Positions 26,783 through 40,856 are shown, counted from the stretch's first letter. The stretch is 64,000 bases of DNA from Janthinobacterium rivuli (GCF_029690045.1 NZ_CP121464.1:2976001-3040000); one strand, 5' to 3'. Notes: generated from the sequence alone by a model not told the origin. Translations and numbers: made by a program.

Positions 26783-26812
26783 ATTGTACACTTACTGCCT
26801 ACCGGTAGGTAG
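26783..26812 (-). promoter_or_regulatory. TetR-type operator and -10 element of the MFS-tetR operon
   Basis: CTGCCTACCGGTAGGTAG at 26795-26812 is an 18-base palindrome with one mismatched pair around the perfect core CCTACCGGTAGG. It has the size and GC-centred symmetry typical of TetR-family sites. On the minus strand TACAAT (26788-26783) lies seven bases beyond it, so the operator covers the -35/spacer region of the MFS promoter. The site also sits 63 bases upstream of the plus-strand 52-codon gene. Confidence 0.7.
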
Positions 26813-26842
26813 CTTGCTCAATCAATGAAAAGGATGAGAACG

Positions 26843-26878
26843 ATGAAAAAAGAATCAATGGCGGGAAAGCTGGCATGA
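26843..26878 (+). CDS. Possible 11-codon leader peptide coupled to the next small gene
   Basis: ATGAAAAAAGAATCAATG opens an 11-residue frame (MKKESMAGKLA) whose TGA overlaps the next ATG as ATGA. AAGGATGAGAACG precedes it as a plausible ribosome-binding site. It may be a real leader or only the original start region of the downstream gene. Evidence is limited to the start context and the overlap. Confidence 0.25.
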   Translation: MKKESMAGKLA

Positions 26879-27033
26879 CGGAAGTGGGAATTGCGCTCAG
26901 CGGCGTGGCCGTGGCGCTGCTGTTTGCCGCCTGGAGTTCGCACCGCGCCCGCTGCGAACGGCGCGATGTCATGTTGCTGACGATGCTGAGTACCGTGCTG
27001 GGGCTGCCCGGCGCGGTCTTGCTGGCGTTGTAG
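26875..27033 (+). CDS. Small hypothetical membrane protein, 52 residues
   Basis: The frame runs from ATG 26875 to TAG 27031. It encodes one hydrophobic segment (GIALSGVAVALLFAAW), a basic loop (SSHRARCERRD) and a second hydrophobic segment (MLLTMLSTVLGLPGAVLLAL). The topology would be a small two-helix hairpin with a basic loop. It is divergent from the MFS-tetR operon and shares the operator region, so it could belong to the same regulon. Too short for family assignment. Confidence 0.4.
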   Translation: MTEVGIALSGVAVALLFAAWSSHRARCERRDVMLLTMLSTVLGLPGAVLLAL

Positions 27034-27121
27034 GTCGGATTAGCGTAGCGTAATCCGACAACATTGTTGGCGAGGCCGGTGGTGGTGTCGGATTACGCGC
27101 TCACGCGCTAATCCGACCTAC
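27030..27121. repeat. REP/BIME-like inverted repeat pair
   Basis: GTAGGTCGGATTAGCG at the left and CGCTAATCCGACCTAC at the right are perfect inverted copies, and inner segments GCGTAATCCGACA and TGTCGGATTACGCG add further pairing. Together they form one 92-base cruciform-like unit. The sequence type is widespread in Proteobacteria as REP-like repeats mobilised by RAYT transposases (established knowledge). It lies between the 52-codon gene and the end of gcvP and could serve as a bidirectional terminator. Confidence 0.8.
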
Positions 27122-27192
27122 GATGAAAGAAGGCAGGCCGTGTGGCCTGCCTTCTTGTCGTCGACACGCCCGCCGAAGCGGGCGCGTGGCGC

Positions 27193-30093
27193 TTACTCTT
27201 CTTCGTACGAACTGATCGGAGCACAGCCGCAGAACAGGTTGCGGTCGCCGTACACGTTGTCGGCGCGGCCGACCGGTGGCCAGTATTTGCGCTGGCGCAG
27301 CGAGGCGACCGGGTAGGCGGCGATCTCACGGCTGTACTTGCGTTCCCAGTTGTCCGACATCAGCACCTGCGCCGTGTGCGGCGCGTTTTTCAATGGGTTG
27401 TCGTCGTGGTCGAATTCGCCGCTGGCGACCTTGGCGATTTCCGCGCGGATGGCGATCATGGCGTCGATGAAGCGGTCGATTTCCACTTTCGATTCGCTTT
27501 CCGTCGGCTCGATCATCAGGGTGCCCGGCACGGGGAAGCTCATGGTCGGCGCATGGAAACCGAAGTCCATCAAACGCTTGGCCACGTCTTCGTTGCTGAT
27601 GCCGGTGGCGTCCGTGATCGGGCGCAGGTCCAGGATGCATTCGTGCGCGACCAGGCCGTCGTGGCCCGAGTACAGCACGGGATAGTGCGGCGCCAGGCGG
27701 CGGGCGATGTAGTTCGCCGCCAGAATCGCCGTCTCGGTCGCTGCGGTCAAGCCCTCTGCGCCCATCATGGCGATGTACATCCACGAAATCGGCAGGATGC
27801 TGGCCGAGCCGAATGGCGCGGCGCTGACGGCGCCGATGCCGGCGGCGTCACGTTGGTAGCCGGAGGAACGCTGGTTCGGCAGGAATTTCGCCAGGTGGGC
27901 GCCCACGCCGATCGGGCCGACGCCTGGTCCGCCACCACCGTGCGGGATGCAGAAGGTTTTGTGCAGGTTCAGGTGCGACACGTCGCCGCCAAACGAGCCG
28001 GGAGCGGCCACGCCGACCAGCGCATTCATGTTGGCGCCGTCGATGTAGACCTGGCCGCCGTGCGCGTGGATGATCTCGCACAGTTCCTGGATGCCTTCTT
28101 CAAACACGCCGTGGGTGGATGGGTAGGTGACCATCACGCAAGCGAGGTTGGCGCTGTGCTTTTCCGCTTTCGCTTTCAGGTCGGCCAGGTCCACGTTGCC
28201 GTTGGCGTCGCAGCTGGTGACGACGACCTGCATGCCGACCATATTGGCCGATGCGGGGTTGGTGCCGTGCGCCGACGAGGGAATCAGGCAGATGTTGCGG
28301 TGGCCTTCGCCGCGCGACTCGTGATACGCCTTGATCACCAGCAGACCCGCGTATTCACCCTGCGAGCCGGCGTTCGGCTGCAGCGAGACGGCCGCGTAGC
28401 CCGTCAGCGCGCACAGCATTTCTTCCAGTTGCGAGATCATTTCGCGGTAGCCGACCGTTTGCGCATCCGGCGCGAACGGGTGGATGTTCGAGAACTCGGG
28501 CCAGGTGACGGGAATCATTTCGCTCGTCGCGTTCAGCTTCATGGTGCACGAGCCGAGCGGGATCATGGTGCGGTCCAGCGCCAGGTCCTTGTCGGCCAGG
28601 CTGCGCAGGTAGCGCAGCATTTCGTGTTCCGAGTGGTAGCTGTTGAATACCGGGTGCGTCAGGTAGGCGCTTTCACGCGCCAGATTCGCCGGCAGCGCGC
28701 TGGTCACGGCCGCTTCAACGGCGTCCAGGTCCGGGGCGGCAGGCGCGTTGACCAGGCCGTGCGCGAACACTTTCCACAGCAACGCGATATCGTCGCGCGT
28801 GGTGGTTTCATCGAGCGACACGCCGACATGGGTGTTGTCGATCTTGCGCAGGTTGACGCCGTGGTGCATGGCCGTCGCGTGCAGTTGCGCCGCATCGGCC
28901 ACGTTGATGGTCAGGGTGTCGAAGTAGCTGGCGTTGACGACGCCATAACCGAGGGTCTTCAGGTTGGCGGCCAGCACGCCCGTAAAGCGGTGCACGCGCT
29001 GGGCGATCTGCAGCAGGCCGGCAGGGCCGTGGTAGACAGCGTACATCGAGGCCATCACGGCCAGCAGCACTTGCGCCGTGCAGATATTCGACGTCGCTTT
29101 TTCGCGGCGGATGTGCTGTTCGCGCGTTTGCAGGGCCAGACGATACGCCTTGTTGCCTTGCGCATCGACGGTCACGCCGACCAGGCGGCCCGACATATTG
29201 CGCTTGAATTCATCGCGCGTGGACAGGAAGCCCGCGTGCGGGCCGCCGAAACCGAGCGGCACGCCGAAGCGCTGGCTGTTGCCGACGACGACGTCGGCGC
29301 CCCATTCGCCCGGAGGCGTCAGCATGGTCAGGGCCAGCAGGTCGGCCGCGACGATGACCATGGCGCCATTCGCGTGCAGTTTTTCCACGCCGGCGCGGTA
29401 GTCGCGGACTAAACCGTTCACGCCAGGGTATTGCAGCAGCACGCCGAAGCAGGCGTCCAGCGACTCAATCTCCGCCGGGTCGAAGGTGCGCACGTCGATG
29501 CCGATCGGCTGGGCGCGCGTCTGCACCACTTCCAGCGTTTGCGGCAGCACGTCATTGGCGACGTACAGCACGTTCGACTTCGACTTGCCCACGCGCTGGA
29601 TCAGGGTCATCGCTTCGGCGGCGGCCGTGCCTTCGTCCAGCATCGAGGCGTTCGAGATGCCCATGCCGGTCAGGTCCGTGATCACTTGCTGGAAGTTCAG
29701 GATCGCTTCCAGGCGGCCTTGCGAAATCTCCGGCTGGTAAGGCGTGTACGCCGTGTACCAGGCCGGGTTTTCAAAGATGTTGCGCAGCACGACGCCAGGG
29801 GTGAACGTGTTGTAGTAGCCCTGGCCGATCAGGGATTTGAGCACCTGGTTCTTGCCGGCGATGGCTTTCAGGCGCGACAGCGCTTCCTGTTCCGGCATCG
29901 GCTGCGAGTAAGCACCCAATGGCAGGGCGCCCTTGTTGCGGATGTTGGCCGGCACCAGGGCGTCGATCAGCGCGGCGCGCGATGGATAGCCGAGGGTCGC
30001 CAGCATGGCTTGCTGTTCGGTGGCGGAAGGGCCGATGTGGCGGGCGATGAAGGCATCGCGTGCTTCGAGTTGGGTCAGGCTGGTGCGGGTCAT
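27193..30093 (-). CDS. gcvP: Glycine dehydrogenase (decarboxylating), P-protein of the glycine cleavage system
   Basis: Start at 30093 ([15 protein letters not shown]...), 966 residues, the normal length of the single-chain P-protein. It decarboxylates glycine with pyridoxal phosphate and passes aminomethyl to lipoyl-GcvH. The PLP lysine is in [16 protein letters not shown] (about residue 710). The N-terminal half (FIARHIGPS, ...[15 protein letters not shown]) and the C-terminal half are both intact. It is the last gene of the gcvT-gcvH-gcvP operon, 118 bases after gcvH with a hairpin in the gap. Confidence 0.96.
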   Translation of the reverse strand: MTRTSLTQLEARDAFIARHIGPSATEQQAMLATLGYPSRAALIDALVPANIRNKGALPLGAYSQPMPEQEALSRLKAIAGKNQVLKSLIGQGYYNTFTPGVVLRNIFENPAWYTAYTPYQPEISQGRLEAILNFQQVITDLTGMGISNASMLDEGTAAAEAMTLIQRVGKSKSNVLYVANDVLPQTLEVVQTRAQPIGIDVRTFDPAEIESLDACFGVLLQYPGVNGLVRDYRAGVEKLHANGAMVIVAADLLALTMLTPPGEWGADVVVGNSQRFGVPLGFGGPHAGFLSTRDEFKRNMSGRLVGVTVDAQGNKAYRLALQTREQHIRREKATSNICTAQVLLAVMASMYAVYHGPAGLLQIAQRVHRFTGVLAANLKTLGYGVVNASYFDTLTINVADAAQLHATAMHHGVNLRKIDNTHVGVSLDETTTRDDIALLWKVFAHGLVNAPAAPDLDAVEAAVTSALPANLARESAYLTHPVFNSYHSEHEMLRYLRSLADKDLALDRTMIPLGSCTMKLNATSEMIPVTWPEFSNIHPFAPDAQTVGYREMISQLEEMLCALTGYAAVSLQPNAGSQGEYAGLLVIKAYHESRGEGHRNICLIPSSAHGTNPASANMVGMQVVVTSCDANGNVDLADLKAKAEKHSANLACVMVTYPSTHGVFEEGIQELCEIIHAHGGQVYIDGANMNALVGVAAPGSFGGDVSHLNLHKTFCIPHGGGGPGVGPIGVGAHLAKFLPNQRSSGYQRDAAGIGAVSAAPFGSASILPISWMYIAMMGAEGLTAATETAILAANYIARRLAPHYPVLYSGHDGLVAHECILDLRPITDATGISNEDVAKRLMDFGFHAPTMSFPVPGTLMIEPTESESKVEIDRFIDAMIAIRAEIAKVASGEFDHDDNPLKNAPHTAQVLMSDNWERKYSREIAAYPVASLRQRKYWPPVGRADNVYGDRNLFCGCAPISSYEEE

Positions 30094-30176
30094 GATATAG
30101 AGGCCAAAAAAGACTGAAAAACCGGGATGCGGCGCGCGGGCGCGGCGGCGGGGCATAGCTACAAAATTAAATGCAA

Positions 30177-30198
30177 ACGGGCCGCAAACGCGGCCCGT
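30177..30198 (-). terminator. Stem-loop between gcvH and gcvP
   Basis: ACGGGCCGC, loop, GCGGCCCGT makes a 9-bp perfect stem located 14 bases after the gcvH stop on the minus strand, followed by TTTGCATTTAATTTTG. It could attenuate or process the message between gcvH and gcvP. Confidence 0.6.
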
Positions 30199-30211
30199 GA
30201 GTCAAACGCGA

Positions 30212-30592
30212 TTAGGCGCTGGTGGTGGCGCCATAGGCGGCAGCGTCGAGCAAGCCGTCCAGGGCCGACACGTCGGCTGGCTTGATCTTGAACAGCCAGT
30301 TGGCGTAGGCGTCGGCATTGATCGACTCGGGCGAGTTGACCACGTCGTCGTTGACGGCCACGACTTCGCCGGCGATCGGCGCGTAGATGTCGCTCGCTGC
30401 CTTGACCGATTCCACCACGGCGGCGTCGTCGCCGGCGCCGTAGGTATTGCCCACGGTTGGCAGTTCGACGAAGACGATGTCGCCCAGGGCGTCCTGCGCG
30501 TACTCGGTGATGCCGACGGTGATCGTGCCGTCGCCTTCAAGGCGTACCCATTCGTGGGAAGCGGTGTACTTCAGGTCTGCAGGAATGTTCAT
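30212..30592 (-). CDS. gcvH: Glycine cleavage system H protein
   Basis: The protein has 126 residues. It is the lipoate-carrying shuttle between P, T and L proteins. The lipoylated Lys64 stands in [19 protein letters not shown], with the expected upstream [25 protein letters not shown] (shown in part) and the C-terminal WLFKIKP. It lies 70 bases downstream of gcvT. The L-protein (lpd) is not in this window. Confidence 0.96.
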   Translation of the reverse strand: MNIPADLKYTASHEWVRLEGDGTITVGITEYAQDALGDIVFVELPTVGNTYGAGDDAAVVESVKAASDIYAPIAGEVVAVNDDVVNSPESINADAYANWLFKIKPADVSALDGLLDAAAYGATTSA

Positions 30593-30662
30593 GTGTGGCT
30601 CCAGATGGTAAGTGTTCGTTATTGATTATGGTTGTACGGTCTTGCGGGCGGCTCTAATACGC

Positions 30663-31784
30663 TTACGCAGCCAGGATTTTACCGTTACGCACGAAAGGCA
30701 GCTTGACGACCGAAGCGGCCAGTTGCTTGCCGCGGATTTCCACGTGCACGCTGTCGCCTACCGCTACGCCGTTGGGCACGCGCGCCAGGGCGATCGCTTC
30801 CTGCATGGTCGGGCTGAAGGTGCCGCTGGTGATTTCGCCCGTGGCGTCATTGCCGGCGATGATGACTTTCTGGTGGGCGCGCAGCACGCCGCCTTTTTCA
30901 CGCAGGATCAGGCCGACGAATTGCGCGTTCTGGCCCTTGGCCAGCAGGGCAGCCTTGCCGATGAAGTCGCGCTCGCTGACCAGGTCGATGGTCCACGCCA
31001 GGCCCGCGTCGAGCGGGTTGACGGTTTCGTCCATGTCCTGGCCGTACAGATTCATGCCCGCTTCCAGGCGCAGGGTGTCGCGCGCGCCCAGGCCGGCCGG
31101 CTTGACGCCGGCGGCGATCAAGGCGTTCCACAGCGCTTCCACCTGGGTGGCGGCCACGCCGATTTCAAAGCCGTCTTCGCCCGTGTAGCCGGTGCGCGCC
31201 AGCATCACTTCGCCGAAAGCCGTGTCCTTGACGATGACGACATTGAACGGTTTGATGGCTTCGGAGGCGGCTTGCGTTTCCGGCAGCACTTGCCATACCT
31301 TGGCGCGCGCGTTCGGGCCTTGTACGGCGACGAGGGCCATCGGATCGTTGGCATTGCGGCGTTCGGTGATCGTCAGGCCGCTGCTGGTGGCGGTGTTTTG
31401 CTGCTGCATCCAGGCCACGTCTTTTTCAGCCGTGCCCGCGTTGACGACGAGGCGGAACCAGTTTTCGTTGAAGAAGTAGACGATCAGGTCATCGATGACG
31501 GTGCCTTCGGCATTCAACATGCACGAGTACAGCGCCTTGCCCGACACTTGCAGCTTGTCAACATTGTTGGCCAGCAAGCCGCGCAGGAAGGCGCGCACGT
31601 TCGGGCCTTCGATATCGACCACGCACATATGGGACACGTCGAACATGCCGGCATCGCCGCGCACGGCGTTGTGTTCTTCGATTTGCGAGCCGTAGTTGAC
31701 AGGCATGTCCCAGCCGCCGAAATCGACCATGCGGGCGCCGAGGGCACGGTGGGCGTTGTTGAGTGGGGTCGCTTTGAGCGTCAT
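30663..31784 (-). CDS. gcvT: Aminomethyltransferase, T-protein of the glycine cleavage system
   Basis: The protein has 373 residues, preceded by GAGGAAT. It releases ammonia from aminomethyl-GcvH and makes 5,10-methylene-tetrahydrofolate. Family marks: [24 protein letters not shown] near the N-terminus, [14 protein letters not shown] in the middle, and [11 protein letters not shown] with [10 protein letters not shown] later. First gene of the operon, directly behind the tandem glycine riboswitch, so expression should rise with glycine. Confidence 0.96.
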   Translation of the reverse strand: MTLKATPLNNAHRALGARMVDFGGWDMPVNYGSQIEEHNAVRGDAGMFDVSHMCVVDIEGPNVRAFLRGLLANNVDKLQVSGKALYSCMLNAEGTVIDDLIVYFFNENWFRLVVNAGTAEKDVAWMQQQNTATSSGLTITERRNANDPMALVAVQGPNARAKVWQVLPETQAASEAIKPFNVVIVKDTAFGEVMLARTGYTGEDGFEIGVAATQVEALWNALIAAGVKPAGLGARDTLRLEAGMNLYGQDMDETVNPLDAGLAWTIDLVSERDFIGKAALLAKGQNAQFVGLILREKGGVLRAHQKVIIAGNDATGEITSGTFSPTMQEAIALARVPNGVAVGDSVHVEIRGKQLAASVVKLPFVRNGKILAA

Positions 31785-31864
31785 GGATTCCTCGGGACGA
31801 AGGTAATAGGGGAGTTAACAAAACATAGAATAGCCAAACACGGCTTTCCAGCGTGATCACTGAC

Positions 31865-32075
31865 CCCCCTGTCCTTTGTACCTGAGAGATTACGGGGGCT
31901 TGCCCCGTGCGCCCCTTCGGTGGGCCGCCGGCAATAGCCGCGGCCGCTCTCCAGAGTTGAGCTAAAGATGTCGCCAAAGCAACAACTTCAGTCCGCCTGA
32001 TCGGTCCTTTTGCCTGAGAGTTTTTGGGTAGTGCCCCTTCGGCGGCAACGCTGGGTTGCCCTCTCCCGATCAAGT
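31865..32075 (-). promoter_or_regulatory. Tandem glycine riboswitch (two aptamers) upstream of gcvT
   Basis: Read on the minus strand, each half shows the glycine-aptamer core. Aptamer 1 (about 32075-31997) has GGGAGAGGGCAACCC, CGCCGAAGGGGC and ACTCTCAGGCAAAAGGAC. Aptamer 2 (about 31956-31865) has CTGGAGAGCGGC, CCACCGAAGGGGC and TCTCTCAGGTACAAAGGAC. A linker of about 40 bases joins them. This is the classical cooperative or tandem arrangement. In gcv operons it activates expression when glycine is abundant (established knowledge of the family). Confidence 0.95.
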
Positions 32076-32081
32076 GGGAGG

Positions 32082-32110
32082 AATATATGCCAGCAGGGTG
32101 TTTCTGTCAA
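32082..32110 (-). promoter_or_regulatory. Sigma-70 promoter of the gcv operon
   Basis: On the minus strand TTGACA (32110-32105) and TATATT (32087-32082) are exactly 17 bases apart. The predicted start falls at about 32075, right at the 5' edge of the first glycine aptamer. Confidence 0.8.
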
Positions 32111-32247
32111 TCTGAAAAGACGTTGCCAAATTGCAGCAAAAGCCCCGGTTTGCGGGGCTGGCAGGGGCGCTGGCCCGTTGCAAAAGGGCGCCCGGCCGCG
32201 CGGGAATGCGCTATGATGAAATCCTGGCTTTCTTGCGGGTGCCTGCC

Positions 32248-32820
32248 ATGAACACTACACAAAGCGAGACGCAAAACAACACCGAGCAGCACGGTTACTT
32301 TACTCTCTCGGGCGACGTCAACAGCGATATGGTACGGCGCGTCTTCAACGCCGTGGCCGACATCACGGAAGACAAGCTCACCACCGCGCACATTTTGATA
32401 CAGTCCAACGGCGGCTATGTCAGCGATGGCATCTGTCTGTACAACTTTCTCAGCAAGTTGCCGCTCGACATCGTCACCTATAACGCGGGCGCCGTGGCCT
32501 CCATCGCCGTCACCCTGTTCCTGGCGGGGCGGCGCCGCCATGCCAGCGACACGGCCCGCTTCATGGTGCACAAGTCGCATGCGACAGCTTCGCCCGGTTC
32601 GCGCCCCGATGCGCTCAGCATCATCGTCGAGGGCTTGCGCGCCGATGACATGCGCACCGAGCGCATCCTGCGCGGCCACGTCAACCTGACGGAAGAGCAG
32701 TGGCAGGTGCACGCGTATTCCGACCTGCACCTGACGGCCGACCAGGCGCTGGAAGTGGGCATGATCGAATCGATCCGCGACTTTGCGCCGCCCAAGGGCA
32801 GGCGCCTGACGAATATCTGA
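32248..32820 (+). CDS. ClpP-like serine protease subunit
   Basis: Start chosen at ATG 32248 (MNTTQSE...), 190 residues; a Met at 32206 is possible. The ClpP/crotonase fold is shown by ILIQSNGGYVSDGICLYNFL, YNAGAVASIAVTLFLAG with nucleophile Ser85, and RFMVHKSH with His108. Asp159 in YSDLHLTADQAL fits the third triad member. The sequence is far from the housekeeping ClpP, and no Clp ATPase gene is adjacent. It could form its own barrel or mixed rings; partner and substrates unknown. It is divergent from the gcv operon. Confidence 0.75.
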   Translation: MNTTQSETQNNTEQHGYFTLSGDVNSDMVRRVFNAVADITEDKLTTAHILIQSNGGYVSDGICLYNFLSKLPLDIVTYNAGAVASIAVTLFLAGRRRHASDTARFMVHKSHATASPGSRPDALSIIVEGLRADDMRTERILRGHVNLTEEQWQVHAYSDLHLTADQALEVGMIESIRDFAPPKGRRLTNI

Positions 32821-32965
32821 CGCCATCAGGCTGTCCAGGCGGATGGTGTTGGCGTGGGAATTTTGTAATCGAATGTAATTCTTCGCTGCAGCACAGCAAA
32901 AGCCGCGCGGAACAGGGCAGAGTCGTGGCATAGTGCAAGCTGATCATGAAATAAGCGCGTGCACG

Positions 32966-33601
32966 ATGACTTGGTGGAATGGGATTTCTTTTGCGGCCGA
33001 CATGTCCGTGATGGGGCCGGCTGGCGTGGCGATCGCCCTGTGGCTGCTCGTCTCGCGCCAATGGCGTCTGGTGCTCAGCTGGAGCTTGTGGTATGGCGGC
33101 GGCCTGGCCCTCGTGGTGCTGTCCAAGCTGGCCTTCATGAGCTGGGGCGTGGGCAGCAGCGCGCTCGATTTTACGGGTTTCAGCGGCCACGCCATGCGCG
33201 CCGGCGCCGTGTTTCCCGTGCTGATGTACGTGTTGTTGCAGCGGGCCGAACCGCGCTGGCGCCATGCCGGCGTGCTCGTCGGCGTGGCCTTTGCCGTGCT
33301 GGTGGCCATCTCGCGCGTGGTCGTGCATGCGCACAGCGTGTCGGAAGCCGTCAGCGGCTGTGTGCTGGGCCTGGCGCTGGCGCTGGGCTTTATGTGGAAT
33401 GCCCGCGGCGCCGTCCATTTTGCCGTCAGCCATGCGCTGGCACTGGCCAGTCTGGTGCTGATGGTGGTGCTCAGCTTCAAGGCCGAACCCATGCCGACCG
33501 AGCAATGGCTGCAAAAACTGGCCCTGGTGTTGTCCGGTCATGAGCGTGTTTTTTCCCGTGAAGACTGGAAACTGGCGCAGGATGCCCATCCAGCCCCTTA
33601 G
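32966..33601 (+). CDS. PAP2-family membrane phosphatase
   Basis: Start at ATG 32966 (an in-frame GTG at 32933 is possible), 211 residues with about five to six membrane helices. The phosphatase motifs are FSGHAMRAG (residues 72-80, motif C2) and SRVVVHAHSVSEAVSG (116-131, motif C3) with His121/His123. The usual Asp after the C3 histidine is Glu here, as seen in one PAP2 subgroup. Possible substrates are undecaprenyl pyrophosphate or phosphatidic acid; none can be chosen. The start lacks a strong ribosome-binding site. Confidence 0.75.
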   Translation: MTWWNGISFAADMSVMGPAGVAIALWLLVSRQWRLVLSWSLWYGGGLALVVLSKLAFMSWGVGSSALDFTGFSGHAMRAGAVFPVLMYVLLQRAEPRWRHAGVLVGVAFAVLVAISRVVVHAHSVSEAVSGCVLGLALALGFMWNARGAVHFAVSHALALASLVLMVVLSFKAEPMPTEQWLQKLALVLSGHERVFSREDWKLAQDAHPAP

Positions 33602-33777
33602 GATGGTGCCGGCTGGCACTTGACGCTGCTGTTTTTGGCCAGAAAAGTATCAGGAAATGGTATGATGAACCACTTTTTTGCGGTGAGTGGCCAGGCCTCC
33701 ACCGTGCACCTGAACTGAGTATGAACCGGGTTCACCCATAATATAACCGCCAGCATAGGCCAGGAACTCTAAAACAC

Positions 33778-36700
33778 GTGCGTCTCTCTTCCATCAAGTT
33801 GTCGGGATTTAAGTCTTTCGTCGATCCCACCAATTTCCAGGTGCCAGGCCAGCTCGTGGGCGTGGTCGGGCCGAATGGCTGCGGCAAGTCGAACATCATC
33901 GACGCCGTGCGCTGGGTGCTGGGCGAATCGAAAGCATCTGAATTGCGCGGCGAATCGATGCAGGACGTCATTTTCAATGGCTCCACCCACCGCAAGCCAG
34001 CCGGGCGCGCTTCCGTGGAACTGGTGTTCGACAATAACGATGGCAAGGCGTCCGGCCAATGGGGCCAGTACGCCGAGATCGCCGTCAAGCGCACCCTGAC
34101 GCGCGACGGCACCTCCACCTATTACATCAATGGCCAGCCCGTGCGCCGGCGCGACATCCAGGATATTTTCCTCGGCACCGGCCTTGGCCCGCGCGCCTAC
34201 GCCATCATCGGCCAGGGCATGATTTCGCGCATCATCGAATCGCGCCCCGAAGAATTGCGCGTCTTCCTCGAAGAAGCGGCAGGTGTCTCCAAATACAAGG
34301 AACGCCGCCGCGAGACGGAAAACCGCCTGCAGGACACGCGCGAGAATTTGCTGCGCGTGGAAGACATCTTGCGCGAACTCAATGCCAACCTGGAAAAGCT
34401 GGAAGCGCAGGCGGCCGTGGCCACGCGTTTCCACGCCTTGCAGGCGGACCAGGAAGAAAAGCAGAAACTCTTGTGGCTGCTGCGCAAGAACGAGGCGCAA
34501 AACGAGCAGACGCGCTATTTCCGCGAAGTGGAGCAGGCGCAGACGGATCTGGAAGAACAGACGGCCAAGCTGCGCAACGTGGAACTGACGCTAGAGCAGA
34601 TGCGCCAGGCGCACTTTGCCGTGGGCGACCGTTTGCATACGGCGCAGGGTCATCTGTACCAGACGAATGCGGAAATCGGCAGCCTGGAAGCGCAGATCAA
34701 GTTCGTCATCGAATCGCGCGCCCGCTTGCAGGCACAGCTGGCGACCCTGACGGCCCAGCGCGACCAGTGGAACAGCCAAGGCGGCGAATACCAGGAACAG
34801 ATCGAAGAGGCGGAATTCCACCTCGAAGAGCTGGCCGCGAAGGTGGAGCAATCGCAAATGATGGCCGAGCAGAAGGGCGAGCAATTGCCCGAGCTCGACG
34901 CCGCCTGGCGCGCCGCGCAAAACAAGAGCACGGAATCGCGCGCCCGAATCATGCAGGCCCAGCAGCAGCTGGAACTGGAGTCGGCGCACCAGCGCAACGC
35001 CTCGAACATCCTGGCCAGCCTGCTCACGCGCCGCGAGCGCCTGCAGCAGGAAAAGAACAGCCTGAGTTTGCCCGACAGCAGCCACCTGGAAAACCTGAAA
35101 CTGCAGCTGGAAGAAAAGCAGCAGACGCTGGAAGAGCAGGGTTTTTACCTGGAAGAAGCGCTGGAGCAGCAACCGAAGCTGGAGCAGGAGCGGGCCGAGG
35201 CGCAGGCGCAGGTGAATGCCGAAACGGCCGCCAACGCCCAGCTGGAAGCGCGTCTTTCCGCTTTGAAACAATTGCAGGAACGGGTGCAAACCCAGGGCAA
35301 GGTCCAGCCGTGGCTGAAAAAGCACGAGCTCGACACCTTGCCGCGCCTGTGGCAAAAGCTGCAGATCGAAGCGGGCTGGGAAGCGGCCATGGAATCGATC
35401 TTGCGCGAACGCACGTCGGCCTTGCAACTGTCGAACATCGACTGGGCCAAGGCCTTCTTTGCCGACGCGCCACCGGCCAAGCTGGCCCTGTACGCGCCTT
35501 CCACCGTGGCGCCGTTGCCGCAGCCGGAAGTGCCGGGCCTCAAGCCTTTCCTGAACTTATTGAAACTCAATGATCCGGGCTTGCGCGGCTTGCTGCAGGA
35601 TTGGCTGTACAACGCCTACGCCGTGGAAGACGCGGCCGAAGCCTTGCTTGAACGCGCAAAATTGCCGCCGGGCGGCTATTTCGTCACCCGCGCGGGCCAC
35701 GTGGTCACGGCCACCAGCGTGCGCTTCTATGCAGCCGATTCGGAGCAGGAAGGCATGCTGGGCCGCCAGCAGGAAATCGAGAATATCGGCAAACAGTTGC
35801 GCGCCCAGCAATTGCTGGCCGAAGAGGCGCGCGCCCGTTCCGTGCGGGCCGACGCGGCCGTGGCTACCCTGACGCGCAACCTGTCCGATTTGCGCCTGCG
35901 CATCCAGCAACTGACATCGTCCGTGCATACCCTGCAGCTGGATGTGGTGAAACTGTCGGAAGTGGAAGCGCGTTTTAGTCAGCGCAGCACGCAGATCGGC
36001 GCGGACCTGGCGGAAATTGCCGCGCAGGAAGCGGAGCAGATGCAGACCAAGCTGGAATCGGAAGAAAAATTCGAACAGCTGGACATGGAGCTGGGCAACC
36101 TGCAGGAAGCGCACGAAGACGGCCATACGGACTTCCTGCAGAAGGAACAGCGTCTGGCCGAGGCGCGCGAAGCCTTGCGTGACCTGGAACGCGCCGCCAA
36201 AGATACGGAATACGCGGAAAAAGCCCACCGCGCGAAGATCGAGGAATTGCGCCGCAATATCGCCACGGCCAGTACGCAAGCCCAGCAAGTGACGGCCAGC
36301 CTGCAGGCGGGCGAACTCGAGCTGGCCAACCTGGAAAGCGGCGCGGCGGCCGATGGCTTGCAGGACCTGTTAGAACGCCGCACCACGCAGGAGCGGGCGC
36401 TGGCGGACGCGCGCCACGAACTGGACCAGATTACGCAGCAGCTGCGCCTGTCCGAAGATGCGCGCACGCAATCGGAACGCAGCTTGCAGCCGCAGCGCGA
36501 CAAGATCATGGAAATGCAGCTCAAGGAGCAGGCCGCGCGCCTGAACCAGGAGCAATTCGCCCAGCAATTGCTGGAGTCGGGCGCCGACGAGGCTGCGTTG
36601 ACGGAAAAGTTGCACCCGGACATGCGTCCATCGTATCTGCAGGGCGAAGTCACGCGTTTGACGAACGCCATCACGGGCCTGGGCGCCGTCAACCTGGCCG

Positions 36701-37301
36701 CGCTGGACGAGCTGGCACAGGCGTCCGAGCGCAAGAATTTCCTCGATGCCCAGAATGCCGACCTGACGGAAGCGATCAATACCCTGGAAGACGCGATCCA
36801 CAAGATCGACAAGGAAACGCGCGACTTGCTGCAAGACACGTTTGACAAGGTCAATCATCACTTTTCCGAGCTGTTCCCGATTCTGTTCGGCGGCGGCCAG
36901 GCGAAACTGACCATGACGGGCGACGAGATTCTCGATTCCGGTGTACAAGTCATGGCGCAGCCTCCCGGCAAGAAAAATGCCACCATCCACCTGTTGTCCG
37001 GTGGAGAGAAGGCGCTGACCGCGACCGCATTGGTGTTCTCCATGTTCCGCCTGAATCCGGCGCCGTTCTGCCTGCTCGACGAAGTCGATGCACCGCTGGA
37101 CGATTCGAACACGGAACGCTTCTGCCGCATGGTCAAGCGCATGTCCGACCAGACCCAATTCCTTTTCATTTCGCATAACAAGATTGCGATGGAAATGGCC
37201 CATCAATTGATCGGTGTGACGATGCAGGAGCAGGGCGTATCGCGCATCGTGGCGGTGGACATGGAGTCCGCCGCAAATTTTGCAACCGAGGCACAAGCAG
37301 C

Positions 37302-37305
<4 letters not shown>
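33778..37305 (+). CDS. smc: Chromosome segregation protein SMC
   Basis: The start is GTG at 33778 (MRLSSIKLSGFKSFV...), 1175 residues, the normal SMC length. Walker A is GPNGCGKSNIIDA (31-43); long coiled coils flank a hinge near residues 520-640; the C-terminus has the signature LLSGGEKALTA and Walker B FCLLDEVDAPLDD. The protein is an ATP-dependent ring that compacts and separates chromosomes with ScpA/ScpB, which are not in this window. Its stop overlaps zipA as ATGA, so they are translationally coupled. Confidence 0.96.
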
Positions 37306-40831
<3,526 letters not shown>

Positions 40832-40856
40832 CCATTCAACATACTACAAAAGACCC

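Noticed and set aside
27142..29412. 756-codon plus-strand open frame opposite gcvP
   Set aside because: It is an antisense shadow of gcvP, with no motif and a His/Arg/Gln-heavy composition.
33620..33648. TTGACG near 33620 as the smc promoter
   Set aside because: At 17-base spacing the matching -10 is poor (AAAAGT) and another weak AT-rich site lies nearer; neither is strong enough to list.
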